The notes beneath the pieces were generated by a model that was given only the letters and a program-made list of their open reading frames with translations, was not told the origin of the DNA and did not search any database. Shown here in pieces: positions 35,458 through 46,430 of a DNA stretch of 64,000 nt (the stretch's first letter is position 1; each line of letters opens with the position of its first letter). Made by a program: the position numbers and the translations under genes. This DNA comes from Circinella umbellata (lineage: Eukaryota > Mucoromycota > Mucoromycetes > Mucorales > Lichtheimiaceae), in contig JAIWNF010000001.1 of the NCBI GenBank assembly GCA_025093555.1, forward strand, positions 1,426,001-1,490,000, in the 5' to 3' direction.

Positions 35458-38400
35458 CTAACTGGTGTATAGTCTGCTTGTTTCAGGTAATTTTTTGAAG
35501 CGACGCCGACGAAAAAAACTGTTAGAAGAATGTTGTTCATTCGACGATCTTTCTGGTTGCTTGATAGCAGTATCAATTTTTTTAAATACTTCGTCGTCTA
35601 CATAGTAGGATCTGAATAAATGTTCGAGTAATTGTGTGCGCTCTTGTATTAACTCTATCTGTCGTGCTTGTTCTTTAATTGTTTCAATGCAGTGTCGACA
35701 ATTACATTGTGTTAAATTTTCTTCGGCCTTTAGTACAGTAAATTGATTTTCCTCATTACTTGGTTCAAGTTTTGTGCTGTTGCTGTCGCAACTGAAGCTG
35801 CATGAAAGAATGGGGATATCATCTTCTTGGTTTTCATTTGTTTCATCCGGTGTTCCCTCTTTTTGCATATTATTATACAACAAAGGTGCATGCCTAGAGT
35901 TTACTGGATTTACCAAAGGCACCGGAGACTTATATTTTCCGAATCGATCTTTAAGACCGCGATCGATTGAACGTTTCATATGACCAAAGGACCAATGATG
36001 AATAATTCCAAACGGAGACTGTGGACGATAACCAAATACCGCTGCTTGAATTGCTGTAATAAGTCCATAGAGACCACCAATGAATCCAAGAGCATTCACT
36101 AATGAGTAAATTCTTTGTTCTTTATGGTTAATCAATGTAAAGCTAGCTGGAGATAAAATGATTGATGAAACCGTATTAATTGAAATGCCACCTCTGCTAT
36201 ATTTTTGAAATGTAGTTGTAATTTGTGGTGTTGAGTTATATTGAGATGCAAACCCAAAATAATTCCATTTTGAATCTGTTAATGAATCTGTTACTTCAAA
36301 CTGATAATCGACATAAGCAACCTCAGATGGATTCAAATAATCTGCCGGCACCCGAGATGTATCTTTTAAAACCCATTCGTCAATTTCTTGGTCACTAAAT
36401 GAAGGCAGATTCTGACCAAAGTATCTATTTAGATTAGGATCACGTTCCGGATGGTAAAAGGATATATAAATTCGTCCATCGTCGTTTGTATCTGAGACAT
36501 GAAACGAAAAGTCGAGGAAAGTCCCGTTGTTTGCTTGTGGTATTGATATGGATGATAACTGTAATGGTGCAAGATCATCCTTAAAAGAATATCCTCTGAA
36601 CAGGTAGCATTGGGTATCATAACTAAATATATCAAATTTGGGCTGGTGATATGAGAGGTCGAGCAATGTTAAATAATCATTGCACGGAATACCATCACTT
36701 GTTGTGCAACTGATTGGTGAATCTGTAGATTCATCGGTAATTTTTTCTTGAACTTTATCTCCTCGTAAGCAAAACCGAATATCTATATTAAGCATATATA
36801 ATAAATAAGCAATATTCAAATATATATTTATAACTCATTAATTCGATCATTGTCGTTTATCTTTATGTAACAAACTATACCTGGAAGCGATATATCACTA
36901 GATATATCCTTACTAAATGTATAGATAGCTTTAGGGCTTTCCAATACCTGTATTATAAGGAACACAAAAAATGCAGTAAATAAAAGGAGCAAAAATAGCT
37001 TAGAAACAATCCGAACTGCCTCTGCCCATAGTGGCTCTCCTGATCTATATTTTGTTAAAAAAAATTGTTACATGTTATTTACTAGGCAGTGGATGGGCTA
37101 CTATTTAACAGTTATGAAAAAAAAACCTAACCTGGCCTGAATCGTTAGATAGCGGTGTATGTACATGGCTTTTTGTATACGGTGTCTATATCGAAAAATT
37201 ATGTATACACATATAAAACAAGCAACTCCTCCGCAAACACCACCGATAATAGCGATAGTACTCGTACTAATGCTGAAAGTTGCTTTATTGTATCTATCTC
37301 CAGCTGTTATATTTTGAACCCACTCTGGTTGTGCTGAAGTTGTCGATTCTTCTACGTTACTATAGTTACTATCGGTTGTGCCTGAAAGCTTCAGTACATC
37401 AATGTCGTTAAAAAATGATCTTTCAGCATTACCTAAGTATTTTTATTTGAAAATGTAAATATACGTACAAAAACAGAACATAGAAAGTTGAAATTGTTGG
37501 CTTAATATACGCCCACCAAAGCAGAGCACAGCATAATCATTATTAATTTGGCCTATAGAAAATCCTACACGCCCTCTAGGCATAATTCCGGCAGTAAGTG
37601 GGACAGACCATACCCACGTGTGGGTATCAAGAGTCCACAATGTAGTGTAATATTGACCATCATTCCATATTCGCCTCCTAGTAGGTTAACTAGATATAAA
37701 AAAATAAATTAGTACCAAAAAATATATCTCACATAATATACAAAAAAAAATTGAAACTACTGATTATTGCCTCCTAAAAAGTATATGTATCGTCCTTCGG
37801 GCCCTATTATAATGACAGTTATAATGAAATCTGTTAGTAGCTACTAGCTATAACTTTTGTCAATTACTTGGAGAAATATTTACCTAAAATAGCCTTTGTA
37901 TGTAGTTGTTCTTGGTCAAAGCTGGAAAGTGCATCAACGTTGAGTCTTTGTAGTTTCCACGAGTCATCATCAGGGGTGTACACAGCTGACTGATTGAAAG
38001 AAAAATAATCCCCAAATCTTGAATCCACTTTATCGTTAAAATACCATCCACCAACATATACAATACGACCGTCACTGTGAAATTAATTTTAGGTATTCTT
38101 TAATGAGTAATTACTTTCAAGAGAAGAAACATAAGACCCAATCCACTATTAACATACGGTAAAGCAGTCGCTGTACTGCTATATAAACCAATTGGTGGAG
38201 CTGTCAGATTTTTGAATGTCCCAGCAATAGGATCATATGACCAACTGTCCCAGATTGTTGTGCTGTTACCGTTAGGAATAAGACCGCCGTGGATATATAT
38301 TAATCCATTTGCCGCTTTTACAGCTGTATGCTCTTCCCGATCAGGCGGTACGGGAGTAGTTCCGTTCAAACCAAACAGTGTGGTCCATGTGTTTTGACTA

Positions 38401-38804
38401 AAAGAGTACACTTGAGCACGAATATGATCCGTTATGTTCGGATGATACTCGTCATACCGTCCACCAATGATCGCAAAAGAATCGTTATCTGAAAGAACTA
38501 CAGACTGAGCATACAGCGCCTTTGGTCCGTTTGAGTTAACATTCTCGTAGTGGATAGCGCCATATTCGTCGAAGCTAAGTTTTGCAATTTGATTGGAAAT
38601 TGTCCCGTCTTGAAGCTGTCCTCCATATACATACATTGTCTTGTTGATAACAAACCCAGTCCCATAAGAAGAAGCAGGTATGTTATCATCCATTGATGGA
38701 GATATAGGATATTCACAGTGGACTGTATGCGAGGATGATAATAATATGCCAATAATAGTTATGATCAGCGTGTAAACATTCAAGGCTGGAATAAGTTTGT
38801 GCAT
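35458..38804 (-). CDS. Kelch-propeller membrane protein, tandem copy C
   Basis: Seven exons: 38158-38804, 37884-38074, 37761-37803, 37517-37677, 37132-37432, 36881-37044 and 35458-36782, 943 aa in frame. Signal peptide, kelch blades (MYVYGGQLQD, FAIIGGRYDE, LIYIHGGLIP, RIVYVGGWYF), membrane segments, GYRPQSPFGIIHHWSFGHM and the heptad helix are all kept. The junction used for exon 3 in A and B reads GGAGGC here (GC in place of the GT donor). Using a donor 10 nt further on (GTAGTT) with an acceptor whose exon is 10 nt shorter restores the frame exactly: exons 3+4 total 204 nt in all copies. The C-terminal tail stops early at 35458, with decayed tail homology beyond it. Function unknown, as for copy A. 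Confidence 0.78.
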
Positions 38805-41283
38805 AATGAAGCATTAGATACACTGAAATTGTTAGTGTTGTGACGGTAAAAAAAGAAATAGCAAAAGAAAGGTAAAAGTGATTATTTACTGCAACTATAA
38901 AACAATCAAAATAAGTTTTAATGACTAGTGGCTTTAATGTAACACATTTTTAACAAACACTGGAGCATTATAAAATATGTATCAAATTGTATTATCTTTA
39001 CTAATTATAAAAAAGATAAGATCGCTTAGCTTTATATACAAATGCAACTTCCTCGTGGATGTCACCACTATATTTTTTCTGTAAATATGAAACGGCTGGT
39101 ATTAAATAAGCGTGTCTGATTCCCAATTTGGGAAAGTTGGTTTTCTGTAAATCATGGCCCATCTTCTGAGTGAGAAAACATAGAGCTTTTTTTTTTCTTT
39201 TTTGTGCTCTTCATTTGGGTTATTGATTTTATTCTGATAGCTTGTGGCCAAATTACTAGAATAACAGTGATAGCAAGTGTATTTACCCTTATCCAAGGCA
39301 TTCAAATCGAATTCTTTCAGCTATATTATAGTTATGATGAGGAGACTTTCTTCAATTCCAGTTATTATATGTTGCTTTCTAAGGAAGAACAGTCAGATAC
39401 CTTTTGTATTTATTTTTTAAGCGAACATAATATGTATTACATCTTTTTTTAAAAAACAGTAATACTCAGCTGCTACAATCTATTATGGTTAGCAGTAATA
39501 ACTGCTTTATCAGCAATGTTGATCTTTTTGATCAACTTTTTAGCATCTTGTACCATTACACCGTTATAACTAATATTTCTATTGCCAATAAACACAAGAG
39601 TAATAGTATAGTAGCTCTTATAATATGCATTTAGGAATAAATTTTGTAAACGTCAAAAATGAAGTTGATTTTTGGTTTTTGCGCTTGCTTAATGAATCCA
39701 CATGCAAGGTTGGAGGAATAATGGTTTTCCGTTTGAGAGCTGTTATTTAAATAGTATTTTTTTTGAAGGGCACCAGTATTGTTTATTATTGTTAAGAGCT
39801 GTTATTTGAATGGATTAAAAAATATCACGTGAAAACCGAATATAGGAATCGCATGGACAACCAAGTCTTAACATCAAAAGGAATGGCGTTTAATTAAAAA
39901 AATTAGTGTGTCGCAGTTAAAATACGTGAGGCTGAATACTCATCGACATTAGGTATCAATGAAAAAGTTCACCTTTAAAAAATTACTACTATTAATACTA
40001 TTGGCTTGTGGATGTTTTTCATTGTTTGACATTTTGGATTATTAATACTTTGATTACTTACTGGTGCTTTGTAACAGGAATATCAATACTTTGGTTCTTC
40101 TCCCTAGACAATTGATTATTATTTTTTGCCCTGTATCACTATATAGCATAGATTCACGCGTGGTTGAGATCATTGGACATACGAAGAATTGTATGAGAAA
40201 GTTTAAATAATCAAATTGTATTCTAAAACAACGACAAATGGAGATAATGTATAGCATCCAATATGTTGATTATAAAAGGAGCAAGACAAGAAACTCTCCT
40301 AATATTACATACAGTACAACAAGCACAACTTATTGAAGTTGTCATTTGTTAATAAGCCCTACCATACTACTGGTAATAGCTTAACAAAGAAAGAAAGAGA
40401 GAGAGAGAGAGAGAGAAAGAGAGGGCTTGAAAGAAAAAAAAATATGGAGAAATACTTTTTACAACAAATAAATATGCACAATGTCTTAAATTGCTCCTCA
40501 ATTTTTTTTTTGAAAAAAAAAACCACATTTATCATCATTTTTGGAATAAAAGTTGGCCAGTACCTCTTTTTTTATAAGGAGTATGTAAATTTAATGATAG
40601 AGAATATACAACAAAGATAACCAAGTATAACAAATATGAACGAATCTCAGTAAATATTTCTTCTCCTTCTTTTTTTTTCATTAAGTCATGTTCAATGAAA
40701 TAGAATGTATATATATTTGATTTAGTATTCTAGCAAGCAGTAATTATCTAAGAATAAATAGTTGTTATATATTGTTATATAATATGTAATAAGCAATACT
40801 CAGTTCAATACAATGTTGTGGTAATAAAATAATCACGCATAAAAAAATGCACGGACATGCTTCCGAAAATCAGTCCATCCACAAATCCGGATTTTTTTTT
40901 TCATGGTCCCTTCCCCCCAAAACTATCCCCCTCAATTTTTTTTAAGAAAGAAACAACCTTATCCAACTTGTTTTGATTGACATTTATTATTACTAAAAAA
41001 AGAGTGACAGTTGTACAAATATCATAATTAAGAGATATTGTTATTTGTTATAATTTAAGACAAAAATAATATTTTTACCAAGTACTGAAGAATGTTAATG
41101 CATATAAAAATAAATAAATAAATAAGAGCTACTGCACTAGAAATAATTATAAGAGGGTATAGGATAAATAATGATAAAAAGAGAAAAAAAAGAAGTAATA
41201 TGTGTTTTTTAAAGAAAAAAAGAAGTGATATATATTTGAAAACAATAACAATGAGAAATTGTTATTAAAATAAGCATAATTAT
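38805..41283. other. Intergenic region, end of the array and A/T-rich spacer
   Basis: About 39480-39680 directly repeats the upstream block of copy A (TTAGCAGTAATAACT and onward). A GA-repeat lies near 40395-40425. The open frame across it (40333-40620) is low-complexity and not credible as a gene. No RNA gene recognised. Confidence 0.5.
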
Positions 41284-42790
41284 TTAATACTTGTTGATAT
41301 GTTGTTTAGTTGCTATTGTCATATCAGTTGATCTTGTACTATTAGTATCGTCTTCTGTGTTAGAAGGATGGACTACTGGTAAATCATATTTCATAGATCG
41401 TTCATGATTAGCAGCATGAGCATCACCATCAAATGTCATTTCACCCGTAATATGATCAGTTGTGTGAAGGTTCTTGGCACGGGTATCCGTTTGTCCATTC
41501 TTCTTACTACCACTTGTTGTAACCCAATGAACAGTAACAACATTGATCTAAAAAAAATAGGTATATTATTATTACTGATATAACTGTTATTTTGAATAAA
41601 GGAATATAGAATATCTAATAATATTCAAATATATTAATATACATACGGTTACATCCAATGTACACATAGTCAAACATACTAGACCACGTTCATGACCTGT
41701 AGTAAGTACAACGACAAGTACATTAAGAAAAGAAATCATTAAGCATACAAGAGATGCTACAAGTGTTTTACGTGCTAAACGATAAAGTTTAGTTGATTTC
41801 CAATCTGTTCGAGTATTTCGACCCACATTCATTAAAGGTGCCATAAATAGCCATGTGAGATACAAATTAAATATCTAATAATAAATATATTTGTTAATTA
41901 TTATAAATGTTCTTTAAATGTCAGCATATATATTTTTTCTGAAAAAATACTTACAAAATCATAAATCTATAAACAAGTGTATAATCATGTTTAATATATA
42001 TTTCATTGAGGGTATAAAAGTAAAGTGTTTATATTTAATTATTACCAAGAGAGGAACGCTAGCAACAGGTTGTAAACCAATAATACATTTTCCATCATCT
42101 TCCAAGTAAATATTTCGATAAGTAACCTTTTTTTTTAGTTATTAGAATAATAGATTAGTATAGCTATTTGTTTGTTATTATTAGTAATATTATTAAATAA
42201 ACATACCATAAGAATAAAAATAAGAACATAAGGACAAAGTAACACAATATGAAATTTATATTGACAAGTTTTCAAACGAACTGTTTTTACAGCAGTAACC
42301 ATATGTACACGCTCAATAAGCCTATTTTAGATGATAATAATAAGTAAATGTGGTAGCTGCTAAGCCTTATTTATATATAAAAAAAACTTAGTTTACCATG
42401 CATAAATAGCAATCTTACTACCAGCATAAAAGACATCACAAGAAAGCATACCCAAAGTACATGAAATCATATTACCTAATAATAATGTGTTAGTATAGAT
42501 AACTTGTTCATGAAAAGAGAGTTAATATAACTTAATTTACCATTATTAGTGGAAACAATAACAATAGAAGTAACAGAAAAAGCCCATGAAAAAAAGTAAA
42601 GAATAATAACCAAAGCTCGACCATAATTCAATGATTTAAGTTTTTCACCATCTGTCTTTATACCCAATGCAACAGCCAAAACTGTAATACATGCCAAAGA
42701 AATAAATTCGGAACCAAGTTCAAGTGGATCAGGTCCAATGATATTTGGATCAAAAATAGGACCAGGAATACCTGGAAACTTAGAAGCCAT
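41284..42790 (-). CDS. Multi-spanning membrane protein (about 7 hydrophobic segments), unknown family
   Basis: Seven exons: 42541-42790, 42397-42475, 42207-42321, 42046-42126, 41955-41966 (12 nt), 41647-41874 and 41284-41547, 342 aa in frame. Hydrophobic segments include LACITVLAVALGI, ALVIILYFFSWAFSVTSIVI, ISCTLGMLSCDVFYAG, FHIVLLCPYVLIFILM, SVPLLIYDFIFNLYLTWLF, TLVASLVCLMISFLNVLVVV and LVCLTMCTLDVTINVVTVHW. The C-terminal about 60 residues are hydrophilic and probably cytosolic. The number of spans and the Ser/Thr-rich tail are receptor-like, but I see no diagnostic GPCR motif, so no function is assigned. The start MASKFPGIPG is the first in-frame ATG. Confidence 0.8.
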
Positions 42791-43329
42791 TTGTATTAGA
42801 GTTTTTGAATGATTCTTAAAATAAAATTATATTGAAAAAAGAAAAGAAGAAAAACAATGAAAACTCGCGTGTTTTTTTAAAAAAAAAACCCATTTAAGAA
42901 GTTAAGGAGTAGAAAAAAAAGCCATCTTCTGCTACTTGTTGTCAATAATAATATAATAGTAATTTACTCCTAGAGTTGTGATCTACAATTGTAGTTTATT
43001 TGTGATACTTAAACCAAGTTGCAAGTTAAACAACACAGTAGTTTTTTTCTTTTTTCAGATTGTTGGATTGATTATTCCAACAAAGTGAATTCTTGCCATA
43101 TTAAGTTTATCTAAAGAAGTAGGTGAATAAGGGGAAAAGGGAAAATTATGCAAAGAAAAAAAAACGCGTGTAGATATATATCTTTTGCTCTTTTTTAAAT
43201 CTGTAATGTTATTTTTTTTTTCAAGGAGGTTATATTATGTTAAAAAGTTGACAAGAGGAGGGAAAAGAAATAAGAGTGGAGACTATCAAAGCGATTGGGG
43301 AGAGAGGGAATGAAGATCAAAGACGATTA
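42791..43329. other. Intergenic region
   Basis: Promoter side of the membrane-protein gene and 3' flank of SEC66. A- and T-runs only; no gene or clear motif seen. Confidence 0.5.
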
Positions 43330-44093
43330 TTATTTTTTACCCTTCTTATTTTTATTCTTATTATTAACCTTTTGTTCCTCTTCTTCCATCTTTAATAAGT
43401 CTTCTTCAGCTTTTTTTGCTTCTTGTAACCTCCTTTCTTGTTCGCGTTCTTCAGCCATTTTGAACTCTTTTTCTTGAATTTCTTTTCTCTTTTCTTCTGC
43501 TTCCTTCACTGCCTTCATTTCTTTTTGTAATACTTTTTGTTTTTCGTGTTCTAACATTTGTGCTGCTGTCGAAAATATTGTTTGACCCCAATTACTTTTA
43601 TAGGTATTTGCTTCCTGACTAATTTCTTGAAGTTCCATCATAGTTTGTTGTTCAGCTACTGAAAAGTCTCGCCACAAATCATCACCAATACTACCCATTC
43701 TCATCAATTGTTGTAAAGCTGGTTTTTCTTGTTGTATGTGAACTAATCGACGTACAGCTTCCATAGCTCGTCGTAATAATGCAGCACGTAAATGATGTTC
43801 AGGTACAGGTTTTTCCGCATTCAATAAAATAATATATTGTTCTTTTTCATTATTTTCTGAAAACCAAGGTTCAACTGTTTTAATACCTATTTTTAATTCA
43901 AAATTCAAATTTTATTTATTAGTTTTTATTTATGAATGACTTTTGAATTGTTCATGTACAAAATAAAGATGAAAATATATTCATTTATTTATTCTTTTTT
44001 TTTACCTGTTACTCGACGGTATACAAAAGAGAAAACACTCATAGCAGCAATACAGCCACCGAGATAAAGGGCTGGTAAAGCTAATGAATCCAT
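43330..44093 (-). CDS. SEC66: Sec66 (Sec71-like), subunit of the ER Sec63 translocon complex
   Basis: Two exons, 44006-44093 and 43330-43886, 214 aa in frame. One N-terminal membrane segment (LGGCIAAMSVFSFVYRR) is followed by the family core: TVEPWFSENNEKEQYI, LRAALLRRAMEAVRRL, KPALQQLMRMGSIGDDLWRD and ANTYKSNWGQTIFSTA. A long charged Glu/Lys helix and a basic end (NKNKNKKGKK) close the protein. Sec66 joins Sec62, Sec63 and Sec72 with the Sec61 channel for post-translational import into the ER. The length is normal for fungi. It diverges from GET5, with about 1.3 kb between the two starts. Confidence 0.9.
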
Positions 44094-45384
44094 AATCGCG
44101 TAATTTTCTTATTGGTTTTAATAAAAAGAGTTCAAAAAAAAAAAGAAAGAATGGGATATATAATTATTTTGCGTTGGGTGTCTATGATTGGAAACATTTA
44201 GGAACCCGATCCTATTTTTTTTGTTTCATTTAGCATATGGTTTTGCTATTTAAAATGTGTTGTCCGCCTTTATGCGGGGAATTCAACTTAATGTAAAGAG
44301 TTATGTCTTTTTCATATCACAGTTCTCAAATTATCTATCAGTATATCGAACATGACTTTTGAAATTAAAATATCAATATTTTTTTATTGATGGATCATGT
44401 AACCATGGAAAGGAAATATGAATGTAACCATGGAAAAAAAAATGTTGTCAAAATCAAAAAAAAAATGTAAGAACGAAGTTATAAATAAACTTTACTTATT
44501 GATCCAATAAGTATGTCAAGAATATTGATAAGCAGTTAACAACACCATCATCATTATCGTTTATAATAATGGGTTTTAATTAAAATACTACCAAGTTTAA
44601 TCAGAATAGTTTAGTTAACATAATATAGTTGAATTGTTAGTATTATTATCATTATTATGCCCCAATGTCCCCGCCTTCTCCTAAAGAAACTTTAATTCAA
44701 AATCATCTCCCCGCTCCTATTTTCTTGTTTGGGATTAGAACTTAAAAGAGACAATGGCCTTTTCACCCCAGACTATTAAAATTTGTAATGTATCATATTA
44801 AGAGCAAATTTAAACCAATTAATTAGCATGGTCTATTTACATAAACGAACATTTCGCCACAAACACAACCGAAATAAAAACAGAGAGAGGATTTTATTTT
44901 TCTTCCCAGAAGAGCAATAAAAAGAGAATTCTTTACACCTCTCACTTCTGAAATAGAAAAATTCGAAATTAAGACGAAAGTATGATAGATTTTTATCAGA
45001 GGTCAAGTTAATGTACTTATTTTCCAGCTCTTTGATACATTAACCATAATACTATTTATTGACAGTAGTGCCAAAAGACGGATATAGGTATTCCTACAGA
45101 TAAGTAACTTTGATATATAGTAGGTTTGACACATTATTAGCGCAAATATATATATAAGCATATGGCTCGAATAGCACTCTTATAAATATATATATAATAT
45201 CAGAAATTCAGTGTCAAAAGTAAAATATCTTTATGTTAAAGTACTTAAAACTAATATTTCTAAAAGCTAAACTTACTTGGACTGAACTGAGTTTTTTTAT
45301 ATGGTGTTACCAGGAAAAAAAAAAAAAAACGCGAACCCACCTATTCCTTCCTCCCATTCTATTTTTTTTTATTAAAGAAAAAAA
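44094..45384. other. Divergent promoter region between SEC66 and GET5
   Basis: Highly AT-rich with TATA microsatellite runs near 45148-45200 and an A-run at 45313-45329 shortly before the GET5 start. No gene seen. Confidence 0.5.
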
Positions 45385-46243
45385 ATGTTGATTGTACCTG
45401 ACGAAAGTAACTTTATTAATCAATATCTTACCGAACTTTCTTCTCGTTCAGTTCGTTTTGGTCAAGATTATACTGCACGAAATCTTCCTAAAACTTTAAA
45501 GATTAAGGTATTATTATTAAAGAATGATTGTGGGGGGAGAAAGCTCGCACGTTTTTTTTTTCTTTCTGGTTTTTTTTTCAATCAGTAAAGTCAAACAATT
45601 TTTATAAATCATATCTTTCTTTTATAAATTAGAGATCACCTTTAGCACCAACTGAACCCACTACAAACGGTAAATAAAAAAGAATGAAAGGAAGAAGAGT
45701 GGGAGAGGTGAAAATCTAAAACTTAAGAGATGTGAGGAATGAAACTCAAAAGATGGAGAAAGACACTCCCTCGGTTAAAAACTAACGGACAAAATCTTAA
45801 ATGGAATAATAATAGATGCAGCTACTTCAACCATTGATGTGACAATAAAGATTCTTAAACCAGCTTCTCAAATAACTATTAAAGAAGTTTCTTTGAACGA
45901 AACAACTATTGGAGAATTAAAACAACTCATACATAAACAAAAATCGGATATTCAAGTCAATCGACAACGACTTTTATTAAGAGGCAAAGTGTTGGTTGAT
46001 AACAAATTATTAAGTGATTATGGATTAACAACAGACAAGTCAGTCACCTTACATTTAATGTTAACAGCACCACCTAAACAACCAGAAACTGGAAAATTTG
46101 GATTGACATTAACGACTGAAAAGAAATTGGATGATCCAGCATTTTGGGATTCACTTAAATCGAGTGTTGCACAAATCGTGGATAATAATGAAAAAGATGC
46201 CGAAATTTTGATTTCGAAATTTAAAGAATTGACAAAACAATAA
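45385..46243 (+). CDS. GET5: Get5/Mdy2-like ubiquitin-like protein
   Basis: Three exons: 45385-45507, 45633-45669 and 45816-46243 (a second in-frame acceptor would start exon 3 at 45822). Product 195 or 193 aa. The N-terminal segment (FINQYLTELSSRSVRF) matches the short Get4-binding region. A ubiquitin-like domain runs from VTIKILKPASQ to VTLHLMLTAP, with RQRLLLRGKVLVDNKLLSDY as its core. The C-terminal KKLDDPAFWDSLKSSVAQIV helix fits the homodimerisation region. Get5 links Get4 to Sgt2 in targeting tail-anchored proteins to the ER. Overall length and domain order agree with fungal Get5. Confidence 0.82.
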
Positions 46244-46430
46244 ATAAAACTCTATTAATATATTATCAGCATCAGCATTCATTCATTCGTTTTAAAAAGA
46301 AAAGAAGGATAGAATGTTACAAAAATTAATGAATTATTATTACTATTATTATTATATTATTATTACGTATTTATAACTAGATATATATGCTTATAATCAC
46401 AAAATTTGTAATGCGAATTTATTATTGTCA

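Noticed and set aside
40333..40620. 95-codon plus-strand frame
   Set aside because: It is built on a GA microsatellite and A/T-runs.
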